This document shows positions 38,013-47,077 of a DNA stretch of 64,000 bases, one piece after another. Numbering within the stretch: the stretch's first letter is position 1; the number at the start of each line of letters is the position of its first letter. The notes below the pieces were generated by a model that was not told the origin of the DNA, did no database searches, and saw only the letters and a program-made list of their open reading frames with translations. The stretch is from an uncultured Paracoccaceae bacterium (GTDB lineage: Bacteria > Pseudomonadota > Alphaproteobacteria > Rhodobacterales > Rhodobacteraceae). The stretch is from the NCBI GenBank assembly GCA_947488175.1, contig CANKYO010000004.1, positions 310,001 to 374,000 of the forward strand. Direction: 5' to 3'. Made by a program: the position numbers and the translations under genes.

Positions 38013-38614
38013 TCACCGCCCGCGACGCCGGTCTGGTCGCCTGCCAGCGCTGCGGGCAGGTCCATGCCCAAGATGCGCTTTATTGCAAACGCTGCGATGG
38101 GCGGTTGCAAAGCCGGGACACCGAAAGCCTGCAACGGGTCTGGGCGTGGCTGTTTGCCGGGATGATTGCCTATATCCCGGCCAATATCTATCCGATGCTG
38201 CTGACCTCTACCCTGGTTGAACGCAGCGAAAGCACGATCATCGGCGGGGTTGTCGAGTTGGTCGAGTATGGCTCAATCGGCATAGCTATCATCGTTTTTG
38301 TCGCCTCGGTCGTCATTCCGATCGGGAAATTCCTGGCGATCGGCTATCTGGCGATCAGCGTCCAACGCGGATCGCAGGATAATCAGCATCAACGCCACAA
38401 GGCTTATGAAGTGGTTGAATTCATTGGGCGCTGGTCAATGATTGACGTGTTTGTCGTTGCAATCCTGTCGGCATTGGTGCAACTCAACACGATTGCCACA
38501 ATCAATCCGGGCATTGCCGCCGTCAGCTTTGCTCTTTCGGTCATTTTCACCATGCTGTCGGCACAAAGCTTTGATTCCCGCATGATCTGGGACGTAAACA
38601 GGACCGCAGAATGA
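37967..38614 (+). CDS. pqiA: PqiA-like membrane protein, second half
   Basis: 215 residues counted from the TTG at 37967. The start is uncertain; another TTG at 37982 would also give the domain, and both overlap the previous gene. Zinc-ribbon-like CQRCGQVH...CKRCDG precedes four transmembrane helices, with NIYPMLLTSTLV and GRWSMIDVFVVAILSALVQL typical of PqiA/YebS. In E. coli the two halves are one ~417-residue chain; here they are separate overlapping genes. Overlaps pqiB by 4 bp. Confidence 0.85.
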   Translation: MQVFNLGSAGTEGGLITARDAGLVACQRCGQVHAQDALYCKRCDGRLQSRDTESLQRVWAWLFAGMIAYIPANIYPMLLTSTLVERSESTIIGGVVELVEYGSIGIAIIVFVASVVIPIGKFLAIGYLAISVQRGSQDNQHQRHKAYEVVEFIGRWSMIDVFVVAILSALVQLNTIATINPGIAAVSFALSVIFTMLSAQSFDSRMIWDVNRTAE

Positions 38615-40704
38615 CTGATACCCCAGCCCCACGGCCTGCCCCGCTTGACGTGCGGCCCGTCAAACAGCCGATGTGGAAACGGCTGTCGCTGGTCTGGCTG
38701 GTCCCGATAGCGGCCTTGTCGATATCGCTTTGGGCCGCTTGGCAAAATTATCAGGATCGCGGCACGCTGATCACCATCAGCTTTGAAAACGCATCCGGGA
38801 TTACAGCCGGTGAAACGGTGATCAAGTATCGCGACGTGACCGTGGGCGAAGTGGAAGATGTCGAATTCGCCGATGGCCTGACTGACGTGCTGGTTCATGC
38901 GCGCATCGACAAAACCGTCGCCCCCTATCTGGATGACGACGCGGTTTTCTGGGTGGTGCGCCCGGATGTGTCGGTACGCGGGATCACGGGGTTGGAGACT
39001 GTGCTGTCCGGCGTGTATATCGAAGGCAATTGGGACACTGATCCCGATGTGGCCCAATACGAATTCGTCGGCAATGAAGAGGCGATCCTGACCCGGGCCG
39101 GCCAGCGCGGCACATCCGTGGTATTGCGCACCGGCGATGGCGGGTCGATCACAGCGGGCGCACCGGTCCTGCACAAGGGTTTGCAGGTGGGTTATCTGGA
39201 ACAGCCTGAACTGTCCTTTGACGGCAATCAGGTCGTCGTCTCGGCTTTTATCGAAAGCCCATATGACAGGCGCATTACTTCCAGCACGCGGTTCTGGGAT
39301 ACATCCGGGTTCAGCGTGTCCTTCGGGGCCGGTGGCGTATCGCTCGACGTCAGCTCCATCGCCTCGCTAATCGAAGGTGGCATCGCCTTTGACACGGTTG
39401 TCTCTGGCGGTCAGGCGATCCGCGACGGGCAGACATTTGACATATACCCTGACGAACAATCGGCCCGCGACAGCCTGTTTACAGACCCCAACGCCGCATC
39501 ACTTCAGGTTGCGGTCCTTTTTGAACAATCGGTGACGGGTCTGACCAAGGGATCAGAAGTACGGTTTCAGGGTATCCAGATCGGTGAAGTTGACCAGCTG
39601 AACGCCATCGTTGTGGGCGAAGGTGCAAGCGCGCAGGTCCGGCTTCAGGCAGTGCTCGACATCCAGCCATCGCGCCTGGGGATGAGCCCAGAGTCGACCC
39701 CGGAGGATGCGCTGGCGCTCCTGTCCGATTTTGTGGCCCGCGGTTTGCGCGCCCGGATGGTGACAGGCAATATCCTGTCCGGCACGCTGGTCGTCGAACT
39801 GGTCCAGATCGAGGATGCGCTGCCAGCCATCGTCACCCAGGCCTCTGGCCAGTATCCGGTTATTCCCACGACCGACTCCCAGATTTCTGATGTGGCGGCG
39901 ACGGCAGAAGGCGTGCTGCAACGCATCAACGACCTGCCGGTTGAGGAGTTGATGCAAGGTGCCATCGACATGATGGATAGTATTGAGCGTGTCGCCAATG
40001 ACGAAAGCACGCGCGCCGCACCGGCATCGCTGGTTGCGCTACTCGATGAAGCGCGCGCGCTTGTGGCATCCGATGATGTGCAGGCCGTGCCCGGCGATCT
40101 GCGCAAGGTGATCAATGATATCGACGCCATCGTCACCAGCACCGCAGAGGCTGACATCGTTGCAGACCTAGATGCGGCCATTCAGACCACGGCGGCAGCC
40201 GCAGCCAATATCGAACTGGCCACCGAAAACCTGCCCGAACTGATCACACAGATCGAGGCACTGACCGCCAAGGCCAACGCGCTGGCCATCGAAGATCTGG
40301 TGAAAACAGCGACCGATACGCTGGCCTCCATCGACCGTCTGGTCGGTAGCGAGGATGCAGCCGCCCTGCCCGCATCGCTGAACGGTGCGCTGGATGAAAT
40401 GCGCGGCTTTCTGGAAGAGGTGCGCGAAGGCGGGGCCATTGAAAACGTCAACGCAGCACTGGCGTCGGCCAATGAGGCCGCACAGGCAATTGAACAATCG
40501 GTCAGCGGACTGCCCGCCCTGTCCGAGCGCGCTAACCAACTGGTGGCCGAAACCCGCGCTGTGGTGAACAGCTACAGCGAACGGTCGCGGTTCAGCGCCG
40601 AGACGCTGGCGACATTGCGCGACATCCAGACGGCGGCGGACGCCGTATCGGCGCTTGCCCGCGCGATCCAGCGCAACCCCAATTCATTGCTCACAGGACG
40701 GTAG
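38611..40704 (+). CDS. pqiB: PqiB-like MCE-domain intermembrane transport protein
   Basis: 697 residues, longer than E. coli PqiB (~546). One N-terminal transmembrane helix (LSLVWLVPIAALSISLWAAW, about 26-45) and then three MCE/MlaD domains, starting near ITISFENASGITAGETVIKYR, VVLRTGDGGSITAGAPVLHKG and LQVAVLFEQSVTGLTKGSEVRF. The last ~270 residues are Ala/Glu/Leu-rich helical repeats (LPELITQIEALTAKANALAI and similar) that should form the coiled-coil needle or tube. It is expected to carry lipids across the periplasm between the two membranes. Four-gene unit with pqiA halves and pqiC. Confidence 0.93.
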   Translation: MTDTPAPRPAPLDVRPVKQPMWKRLSLVWLVPIAALSISLWAAWQNYQDRGTLITISFENASGITAGETVIKYRDVTVGEVEDVEFADGLTDVLVHARIDKTVAPYLDDDAVFWVVRPDVSVRGITGLETVLSGVYIEGNWDTDPDVAQYEFVGNEEAILTRAGQRGTSVVLRTGDGGSITAGAPVLHKGLQVGYLEQPELSFDGNQVVVSAFIESPYDRRITSSTRFWDTSGFSVSFGAGGVSLDVSSIASLIEGGIAFDTVVSGGQAIRDGQTFDIYPDEQSARDSLFTDPNAASLQVAVLFEQSVTGLTKGSEVRFQGIQIGEVDQLNAIVVGEGASAQVRLQAVLDIQPSRLGMSPESTPEDALALLSDFVARGLRARMVTGNILSGTLVVELVQIEDALPAIVTQASGQYPVIPTTDSQISDVAATAEGVLQRINDLPVEELMQGAIDMMDSIERVANDESTRAAPASLVALLDEARALVASDDVQAVPGDLRKVINDIDAIVTSTAEADIVADLDAAIQTTAAAAANIELATENLPELITQIEALTAKANALAIEDLVKTATDTLASIDRLVGSEDAAALPASLNGALDEMRGFLEEVREGGAIENVNAALASANEAAQAIEQSVSGLPALSERANQLVAETRAVVNSYSERSRFSAETLATLRDIQTAADAVSALARAIQRNPNSLLTGR

Positions 40705-40707
40705 CCC

Positions 40708-41265
40708 ATGTTGAAACGCTTGATGATCGTTGCCGCCCTTGGCCTTGCTGCTTGCGCACCGCCTCCGGAACGGCTGGCGATGGCGCCGCTGACATCTGAT
40801 CTGGAACTGCGCCCGCTGGTCAGCAGTGTCATGGTGCGCCCTGTGACCTTGCCCACCTACGCAGCGCTGGAAGAAATCGCTTTTGAAACGCCGAACGGCC
40901 TGATCGCCAGCAACGCCGATATCCTCTGGGCCGATGATCAGCAGCGCGCCGTCACGCTGACAGTCACCCGCAATCTGGCGGATATCCTGAACACCAATGT
41001 AGTTCCTGAACCATGGCCCTTTGTCGGCCTGCCTGATGTCGCCGTTGACGTGCAGGTTGAACGGATACTGGCCGGGGCGGACGGGAATTTTCAACTGACC
41101 GGGCAGTTCTATGTGGGCGGTGACGGCATTGATTTCCGCAACAGCAGTCAGGCCTTCGCCATTGCAAAACCCATGGCTGATCAAAGCCTTGGCAGCATCG
41201 CCGCAGCCCAGGCCGCGGCATTGCTGGATTTGTCAGAACAGATCGCCCGGACGCTAGGGCGCTAG
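40708..41265 (+). CDS. pqiC: PqiC-like lipoprotein (ABC-type auxiliary)
   Basis: 185 residues. Lipoprotein signal MLKRLMIVAALGLAAC with Cys16 lipidated, then the PqiC/LptE-like domain: LRPLVSSVMVRPVTLPTYAA, ADILWADDQQRAVTLTVTRNLADIL and VDVQVERILAG. In E. coli PqiC sits in the outer membrane and docks the PqiB tube. Three bases after pqiB. The 3' end overlaps the convergent oxidoreductase gene by 12 bp. Confidence 0.9.
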   Translation: MLKRLMIVAALGLAACAPPPERLAMAPLTSDLELRPLVSSVMVRPVTLPTYAALEEIAFETPNGLIASNADILWADDQQRAVTLTVTRNLADILNTNVVPEPWPFVGLPDVAVDVQVERILAGADGNFQLTGQFYVGGDGIDFRNSSQAFAIAKPMADQSLGSIAAAQAAALLDLSEQIARTLGR

Positions 41266-42393
41266 TTTCACCCAAGCCCCGTCGCGCTTGGACGACCGCA
41301 CACAGGCATCGACAAACTGCATCCCCGCCATACCGTCCGCGATCCCGGGATAGGTGACATCGGCAGGCACATCATTGCCGTCGCGGTGCGCCTCAATCGC
41401 ATCTGCCGCCTCGCGATAGATCGTGGCGAACCCTTCCAGATACCCCTCAGGATGGCCCGCCGGGATGCGGGTCACACGTTCGGCTGCATCCAGCGCGCCC
41501 TTACCGCCACGAGTCAGCAGGCGCTTTGGCTCACCATATGGCGTGAACCACATCTGATTGGGGTTTTCCTGCCGCCATTCGATCCCGCCCTTGTCGCCAT
41601 AAACGCGCAGACCCAGACCGTTTTCATTGCCGGGGGCGACCTGTGAACACCACAACATCCCCCGCGCGCCGCCCTTGTAGCGCAGCATCACATGAGCGTT
41701 GTCATCTAGCTGACGACCCGAGACAAAAGACTGCAGATCAGCACAGAGGCTTTCGACCTCCAGCCCGGTCACAAACCCGGCAAGGTTAAAGGCATGGGTG
41801 CCGATATCCCCAGTCGACCCACCAGCACCAGACCGGGCCGGGTCAACGCGCCAGGCGGCCTGCTTGAAATCCTCCGGCTCGGTCAGCCAATCCTGTGCAT
41901 ACTCCACCTGCACCACCCGGATCGTGCCCAGATCGCCATTGGCCACCATCTGGCGGGCCTGCCGCATCATCGGATAACCGGTGTAATTGTGGGTCAGCAC
42001 AAACAGTGCATCGCTGTCCGCCACGGCCTTCGCCATCTTCTTGGCGTCCGCCATGGTCGATGTCAGCGGCTTGTCGCAGATCACGTGAATGCCGCGTTTC
42101 AGAAATTCGCGGGCAGCGGCGTAATGGACATGGTTCGGGGTCACAATCGCCACCGCCTCGATCCCGTCTTTCAGCCGCGCCTCGCGGATCGCCATCGACT
42201 TGAAATCATCATATGTCCGCGCGGGCTCAAGACCCAGCGCCTGCCCCGAGGCTTGCGCCTTTTCCGGGGTCGATGACAGCGCACCGGCCACCAGTTGAAA
42301 CCGTCCATCAATCCGCGATGCAATACGGTGCACCGCACCGATAAACGCATCATTGCCGCCGCCCACCATGCCAAGTCGAATAGGTCGCGTCAT
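41254..42393 (-). CDS. Gfo/Idh/MocA family oxidoreductase
   Basis: 379 residues from the ATG at 42393; a TTG two codons earlier is unlikely. NAD(P)-dependent sugar or inositol-type dehydrogenase: Rossmann loop LGMVGGGNDAFIGAVH, IVTPNHVHYAAA, then CDKPLTSTMADA in the place of the usual EKP motif, and GSTGDIGTHAFNLAGFVTG in the C-terminal substrate domain. Substrate unknown. It starts 2 bp after the stop of the TIM-barrel isomerase gene, so the two should act on the same sugar. Confidence 0.93.
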   Translation of the reverse strand: MTRPIRLGMVGGGNDAFIGAVHRIASRIDGRFQLVAGALSSTPEKAQASGQALGLEPARTYDDFKSMAIREARLKDGIEAVAIVTPNHVHYAAAREFLKRGIHVICDKPLTSTMADAKKMAKAVADSDALFVLTHNYTGYPMMRQARQMVANGDLGTIRVVQVEYAQDWLTEPEDFKQAAWRVDPARSGAGGSTGDIGTHAFNLAGFVTGLEVESLCADLQSFVSGRQLDDNAHVMLRYKGGARGMLWCSQVAPGNENGLGLRVYGDKGGIEWRQENPNQMWFTPYGEPKRLLTRGGKGALDAAERVTRIPAGHPEGYLEGFATIYREAADAIEAHRDGNDVPADVTYPGIADGMAGMQFVDACVRSSKRDGAWVKLAP

Positions 42394-42395
42394 CT

Positions 42396-43448
42396 TCAAA
42401 TCCCCAGCATCTTGCGGTTGGTTGCGTCGTCCACATCGCCGCCTGCGAAGTCATCAAACGCACGTGCGGTCACCCGAATGATGTGATCCTTGACGAATTG
42501 CGCGCCCTCCCGCGCGCCGTCCTCAGGGTGCTTCAGGCAGCATTCCCATTCGACCACGGCCCAACCACTGAAATCATTGGCTGCCATCTTGGAAAAGATT
42601 GCCGCGAAATCAACCTGCCCGTCGCCCAGCGACCGGAACCGCCCCGACCGGTTGACCCATGACTGATAACCGCCATAGACACCCTGCCGCCCGGTCGGAT
42701 TGAATTCGGCATCCTTGACGTGGAACATCTTGATCCGGTCTTTGTAGATGTCGATATTGTCCAGATAATCAAGGCATTGCAGGACGTAGTGGGATGGATC
42801 GTAAAGCATATTGCAGCGGGCGTGCCCATTCAGACGTTCCAGAAACATCTCGAACGTCACACCATCATGCAGGTCCTCACCGGGGTGAATTTCATAGCAG
42901 ACGTCCACCCCGCAATCCTCTGCATGGTCCAGAATAGGACGCCAACGGGACGCAAGTTCATCAAACGCCGCTTCAACCAGGCCGGCAGGGCGCTGCGGCC
43001 ACGGGTAGATGTAAGGCCATGCCAGGGCACCTGAAAAGGTCGCCATTTCAGTCAGGCCCATGTTCTTTGACGCGCTCAATGCCAGCTTGACCTGATCCAC
43101 CGCCCAGGCCTGTCGGGCTGCGGGGTTGCCCTGAACCTCGGGTGCAGCAAAGCCGTCGAAAGCGGTATCATAGGCCGGGTTTACGGCAACCAATTGCCCT
43201 TGCAGATGCGTTGATAACTCGGTGACCGTAATGCCGTTCTCTGCCGCTTGACCTTTAAATTCATCGCAATAATCCTGCGACGATGCCGCCTTTTGCAGAT
43301 CAAACAACCGGCCATCCCAACTGGGCACCTGCACCCCTTTGTAACCGCAATCGGCGGCCCATTTCGTGATGGCATCCCACGAGTTGAAAGGTGCCTCATC
43401 GCCAGCGAACTGCGCCAGAAACAGCGCCGGCCCTTTGATGGTTTTCAT
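42396..43448 (-). CDS. Sugar phosphate isomerase/epimerase (TIM barrel)
   Basis: 350 residues, RBS GGGAGGA. Xylose-isomerase-like TIM barrel (AP endonuclease family 2 fold): WAADCGYKGVQVPSWD, GVDVCYEIHPGEDLHDG, NMLYDPSHYVLQCLDYLDNI, KMFHVKDAEFNPTGRQG and SGWAVVEWECC. These supply the metal-binding Glu, Asp, His and Glu residues. Coupled to the downstream Gfo/Idh gene. Such pairs handle inositols, ketosugars or 3-keto glycosides; no sugar transporter is adjacent. Confidence 0.9.
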   Translation of the reverse strand: MKTIKGPALFLAQFAGDEAPFNSWDAITKWAADCGYKGVQVPSWDGRLFDLQKAASSQDYCDEFKGQAAENGITVTELSTHLQGQLVAVNPAYDTAFDGFAAPEVQGNPAARQAWAVDQVKLALSASKNMGLTEMATFSGALAWPYIYPWPQRPAGLVEAAFDELASRWRPILDHAEDCGVDVCYEIHPGEDLHDGVTFEMFLERLNGHARCNMLYDPSHYVLQCLDYLDNIDIYKDRIKMFHVKDAEFNPTGRQGVYGGYQSWVNRSGRFRSLGDGQVDFAAIFSKMAANDFSGWAVVEWECCLKHPEDGAREGAQFVKDHIIRVTARAFDDFAGGDVDDATNRKMLGI

Positions 43449-43543
43449 GCTGTGTCCTCCCGTTGTGATGGATTTTCTATAACGATTTAGGGTTTAGTGC
43501 TAGCCCGTTTGACGACCCCCGCAAAATCTGCGCATCGTGGCCC

Positions 43544-44521
43544 ATGCTGATCGACAACCTGCAATATGCCAATTGGTCCGAAACAATCTTTCGCCAGATG
43601 CGCGCGGGCGGTGTCGACGCCGTTCATGCCACTATCGCCTATCACGAGAATTTCCGCGAAACCGTGCTGAATATTGAAAAGTGGAACCGGGATTTCGAAC
43701 GGTTCCCTGATCTGATCATGCAGGCACGCAGTGCGGCGGATGTTGACACAGCCAAGGCCACGGGGCGGACGGCCATCATATTCGGGGCACAAAACCCCAG
43801 CCCGATTGAAGATGACATCGGGCTGGTGGAAATCCTGCACACGCTTGGTCTGCGTTTTATGCAGCTCAGCTACAACAACCAGTCACTGCTTGCGACCGGC
43901 TGTTATGAGGCCGACGACCCCGGCATCACCCGCATGGGCCGTCAGGTCATTGCGGAAATGAACCGGGTGGGAATGGTCGTGGATATGAGCCACAGCGCGG
44001 ACCGGTCCACGATAGAGGCCGCCGAGATTTCGACGCGGCCCATCGCAATCACCCACGCCAACCCGCATGTCTGGCACCCGGCGTTGCGCAACAAGCATGA
44101 TGAGGTGATCCGGGCGGTGACCGAAAACGGTGGCATGTTCGGCTTTTCGATTTACCCGCACCATTTACGGGGCGGTCCTGACTGCACCCTTCAGGATTTC
44201 TGCGAGATGATCGCCCGAACAGCCGAAAAATTCGGCACGGCGCATCTCGGGCTGGGCACCGATTTGTGTCAGGATCAGCCGGACAGCGTGGTGGAATGGA
44301 TGCGTGTCGGGCGGTGGACCAAGCAGATCGACTATGGCGAAGGATCTGCAAACAATCCCGGCTTTCCGCCCATGCCCGGTTGGTTCAAGGACAATCGGGA
44401 TTTCGGCAATATCGCGGCCGGTCTGCGCGCCACGGGCATGGATGAAGCCGAGGTGGCCGGTATCATGGGCGGCAACTGGTATCGGTTCTACCGTGACAGT
44501 TTTGGGCCAGCGTCAGTTTGA
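43544..44521 (+). CDS. M19 'membrane dipeptidase' homologue with altered metal site
   Basis: 325 residues, no signal peptide. The renal dipeptidase (M19) TIM-barrel fold is clear: VDMSHSADRSTIEAA, PIAITHANPHVWHP and LGLGTDLCQD align with the second-metal His, His and catalytic Asp regions. The N-terminal HxD ligand motif (DGHxD in the family) is replaced by IDNLQYANW, the bridging Glu by Gln in FGAQNPSPIEDD, and the LTH histidine by LSY. The binuclear site of true dipeptidases is therefore probably not formed, and the reaction may differ. Divergent from the sugar isomerase; the 3' end overlaps the phytochrome gene by 9 bp. Confidence 0.85.
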   Translation: MLIDNLQYANWSETIFRQMRAGGVDAVHATIAYHENFRETVLNIEKWNRDFERFPDLIMQARSAADVDTAKATGRTAIIFGAQNPSPIEDDIGLVEILHTLGLRFMQLSYNNQSLLATGCYEADDPGITRMGRQVIAEMNRVGMVVDMSHSADRSTIEAAEISTRPIAITHANPHVWHPALRNKHDEVIRAVTENGGMFGFSIYPHHLRGGPDCTLQDFCEMIARTAEKFGTAHLGLGTDLCQDQPDSVVEWMRVGRWTKQIDYGEGSANNPGFPPMPGWFKDNRDFGNIAAGLRATGMDEAEVAGIMGGNWYRFYRDSFGPASV

Positions 44522-47077
44522 ATCTGTGGCAATAGCCTTGCGTAACTCGGCCTCATCATAAGGTTTGGTGAGGATCGGAATATCTGCATATTTTTCCGCC
44601 ATATCAGGGACTTTGCCGTAACCGCTCGCAAAGACAAACGGCACCTCCTTCTCCAGCAGCTTGTCAGCAACGGGAAACGACGTTTCGGCACCCAGGTTGA
44701 TATCGAGTACCACGAAATCAAAATCGGCCTGTGTCAACGCCTCCAACGCCTCTGCGACGCCCGGAACGATGGTCGTCTCTTCTACACCAATCCGTTGTAG
44801 CAGGGTTTCCGCATCCAGACCGATGATGATGTTGTCTTCGACGATCAGGACTCGGTCGGGTGGCGCTGATAATGGGGTTTGCTCTGGCGATGCGGGTGCA
44901 ACGACATCATCCTCGTCCGTCACAAAGCTGTCGACCGTGTTGGCTGGCAATACAAAGCTGGCCTCGACCCCCGTCAGTGTAAAACGCAGATCGGCTTCTC
45001 CTTTCAACTCGAACGGGATCGACCGTTCGATAATCGTCGTCCCGAACCCGCGCCGCTCTGGCGCACTGACGGCTGGTCCGCCGGTTTCAACCCATGTCAG
45101 ACCCAGCCCGTCATCGGATGTCTGCGCAAGATTGATCGCGACCTTGCCGTGCTCTGCTGCCAACGCCCCGTATTTGACCGAGTTGGTCATCATCTCATGC
45201 ACGACAAGGGCCATGGTTGTATGCGCGTTCGGCACCAGCATCACATCCGGACCGGTGATTGTCAGCCGATCCATGCGGTCATTCAGGTAGGCCGCCGCCT
45301 CCGTCTCGATCAACGCGCGCAGTGACGCGGGTTGCCATTTTTCGCGGGTGATCTGATCGTGCGCCATGGCGAGCGCATGGATGCGCCCACCGATCACTTT
45401 TGTGAAAGAACTGACATCATTATGGCCTGCCCCGCTCTGGCTGACGACGCCCTTGATCAGGTTCAGGGTATTGCGCACCCGGTGGTTCAGTTCTGCAATC
45501 AGCAGTTCCTGCTTTTCCTGGGCCTTTGCGCGTTCGTGCAGATTGGCATCAGCCATGCGCAACACGACCTCCATCAGCGTGACCCGCAGCGCTTCTGCCG
45601 ATCTGATTTGCGCCGGTGTCCATTCGGCACAATGGTTGCGCACGGTTTCCTGCCAGGCCTCAAAGCTTTTGCGCGGCGTCAGTCGGGGGCCAAACCTGCC
45701 CTGCACCAAATTTTTGACGGGTTTGCCAGCCCACACGACGGATTTCGCGATTTCACGGCGAAACAGCACGATAAAATCACGCGGCGCACGGGAAACCGGC
45801 AGAACGAGCATACCAGCCGCCTTGTTGACATAGGCCAGCGCGTCCGAAAAATGATCGCTCAGGCACTGGGTTGCATACACCTTGCCTGCAGCCGTTGTGT
45901 TCAAGAACGGCATCAGTTCCAAAAAGGCATCCTTGCCCGGCGTTTCGCCGGTGCTTTGATAGGTGCCATCAATCCAGCCGACAGCCCCGTCATGCGGGAT
46001 CACGTCCTGAATGGTGCTGACGATGGTGGCGAAGTTATTGGCGACAGAGGTATCGCCGGCCAATTGCACCATGATCTGGTCATGCAGCATTTGCGACCGG
46101 ATCATATCCCGCCGCTCGATATCGGATTGCAACTGATCCAGCGTATAGGAAAACAGCAGACCAAAAAGCTCGGCCGCAGATCGCACAGCGTAGGAATGCA
46201 CTTTTGGCGTCCGGTGATGGCAAGCAATCAGCCCCCATAATTCACCGCGTACCACGATTGAGATCGACATAGACGCGCCAACCCCCATATTGCGCAGATA
46301 TTCCAGGTGAATGGGCGAAACCGCACGCGTGCTACTCAGGCTCAGATCCAGCGGCGCGCCCTCGGGGTTGAGTGTCGGTGCGATCTCAACCCCGGTGTCG
46401 GTCACATCTGCAATGACACGCAACGGATTACGTATGAACAGTTTTCTGACCTGTTGGGGGATGTCCGATGCGGGATAGGCCAAACCCAGATAGGCCTCCA
46501 TGCCGGGTTCCTTCACCTCGGCGATAACCTTGCCACTGCCATTTGCCGAAAACTGATAGACCATCACACGGTCCATTCCGGTCAGCATCTTCACCTGCCG
46601 GGCAGCCATCTGGCACAGTTGCGCCATGGTCGCGCATTGCGACATCCGGGCAATCATGGGGCGTACATAGCCGCCCAGATCGGCCTCCTCACCATTGGCA
46701 CTATGCTCGAACTCAAGCACCAGATTACGCCCGGACCGGTGTATCGCAATGTCGCAAACCGGGCCATCCCGGGCCGTCTGGATCGCAAACAAGCGATCGA
46801 CCATATCGTCAGATGCCACCAGCCGCAGTCGCGACTGAATGGCGTCAATGGTCTGTTCGGTCAGGACATCCCGGATCGGGCAACCGATCACATTCTTTGC
46901 CGGCAGACCAAGCATGCGGCACAGATTGCCGGATGCATGATTGATCATCCAATCCTCGGTCACAGACATCAACGCGCCAAAGGACTGGATCCTGCCGGGG
47001 ATATGGACCGGTTCACGGTCACAATTGTTGATGCCAAGCGTCGCCTCATCGACCGCCGGATTATTGTCAGGCGGCAT
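44513..47077 (-). CDS. bphP: Bacteriophytochrome HWE histidine kinase with C-terminal receiver
   Basis: 854 residues from the ATG at 47077. Red/far-red photosensor kinase. Domains: PAS with biliverdin-binding Cys19 in NNCDREPVHIPG; GAF (about 145-310) with PASDIP at 202-207; PHY (about 330-505) with the tongue motif PRKSF at 468-472; an HWE/HisKA_2-type kinase (about 515-715) with phospho-His532 in ELNHRVRN, HEMMTNSVKYGALA and the TWVE motif; and a receiver (741-850) with acidic pair Glu747/Asp748, phospho-Asp792 in LDINLG and Lys838. No DNA-binding output domain. The start overlaps the upstream heme oxygenase gene by 11 bp. Confidence 0.95.
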   Translation of the reverse strand: MPPDNNPAVDEATLGINNCDREPVHIPGRIQSFGALMSVTEDWMINHASGNLCRMLGLPAKNVIGCPIRDVLTEQTIDAIQSRLRLVASDDMVDRLFAIQTARDGPVCDIAIHRSGRNLVLEFEHSANGEEADLGGYVRPMIARMSQCATMAQLCQMAARQVKMLTGMDRVMVYQFSANGSGKVIAEVKEPGMEAYLGLAYPASDIPQQVRKLFIRNPLRVIADVTDTGVEIAPTLNPEGAPLDLSLSSTRAVSPIHLEYLRNMGVGASMSISIVVRGELWGLIACHHRTPKVHSYAVRSAAELFGLLFSYTLDQLQSDIERRDMIRSQMLHDQIMVQLAGDTSVANNFATIVSTIQDVIPHDGAVGWIDGTYQSTGETPGKDAFLELMPFLNTTAAGKVYATQCLSDHFSDALAYVNKAAGMLVLPVSRAPRDFIVLFRREIAKSVVWAGKPVKNLVQGRFGPRLTPRKSFEAWQETVRNHCAEWTPAQIRSAEALRVTLMEVVLRMADANLHERAKAQEKQELLIAELNHRVRNTLNLIKGVVSQSGAGHNDVSSFTKVIGGRIHALAMAHDQITREKWQPASLRALIETEAAAYLNDRMDRLTITGPDVMLVPNAHTTMALVVHEMMTNSVKYGALAAEHGKVAINLAQTSDDGLGLTWVETGGPAVSAPERRGFGTTIIERSIPFELKGEADLRFTLTGVEASFVLPANTVDSFVTDEDDVVAPASPEQTPLSAPPDRVLIVEDNIIIGLDAETLLQRIGVEETTIVPGVAEALEALTQADFDFVVLDINLGAETSFPVADKLLEKEVPFVFASGYGKVPDMAEKYADIPILTKPYDEAELRKAIATDSN

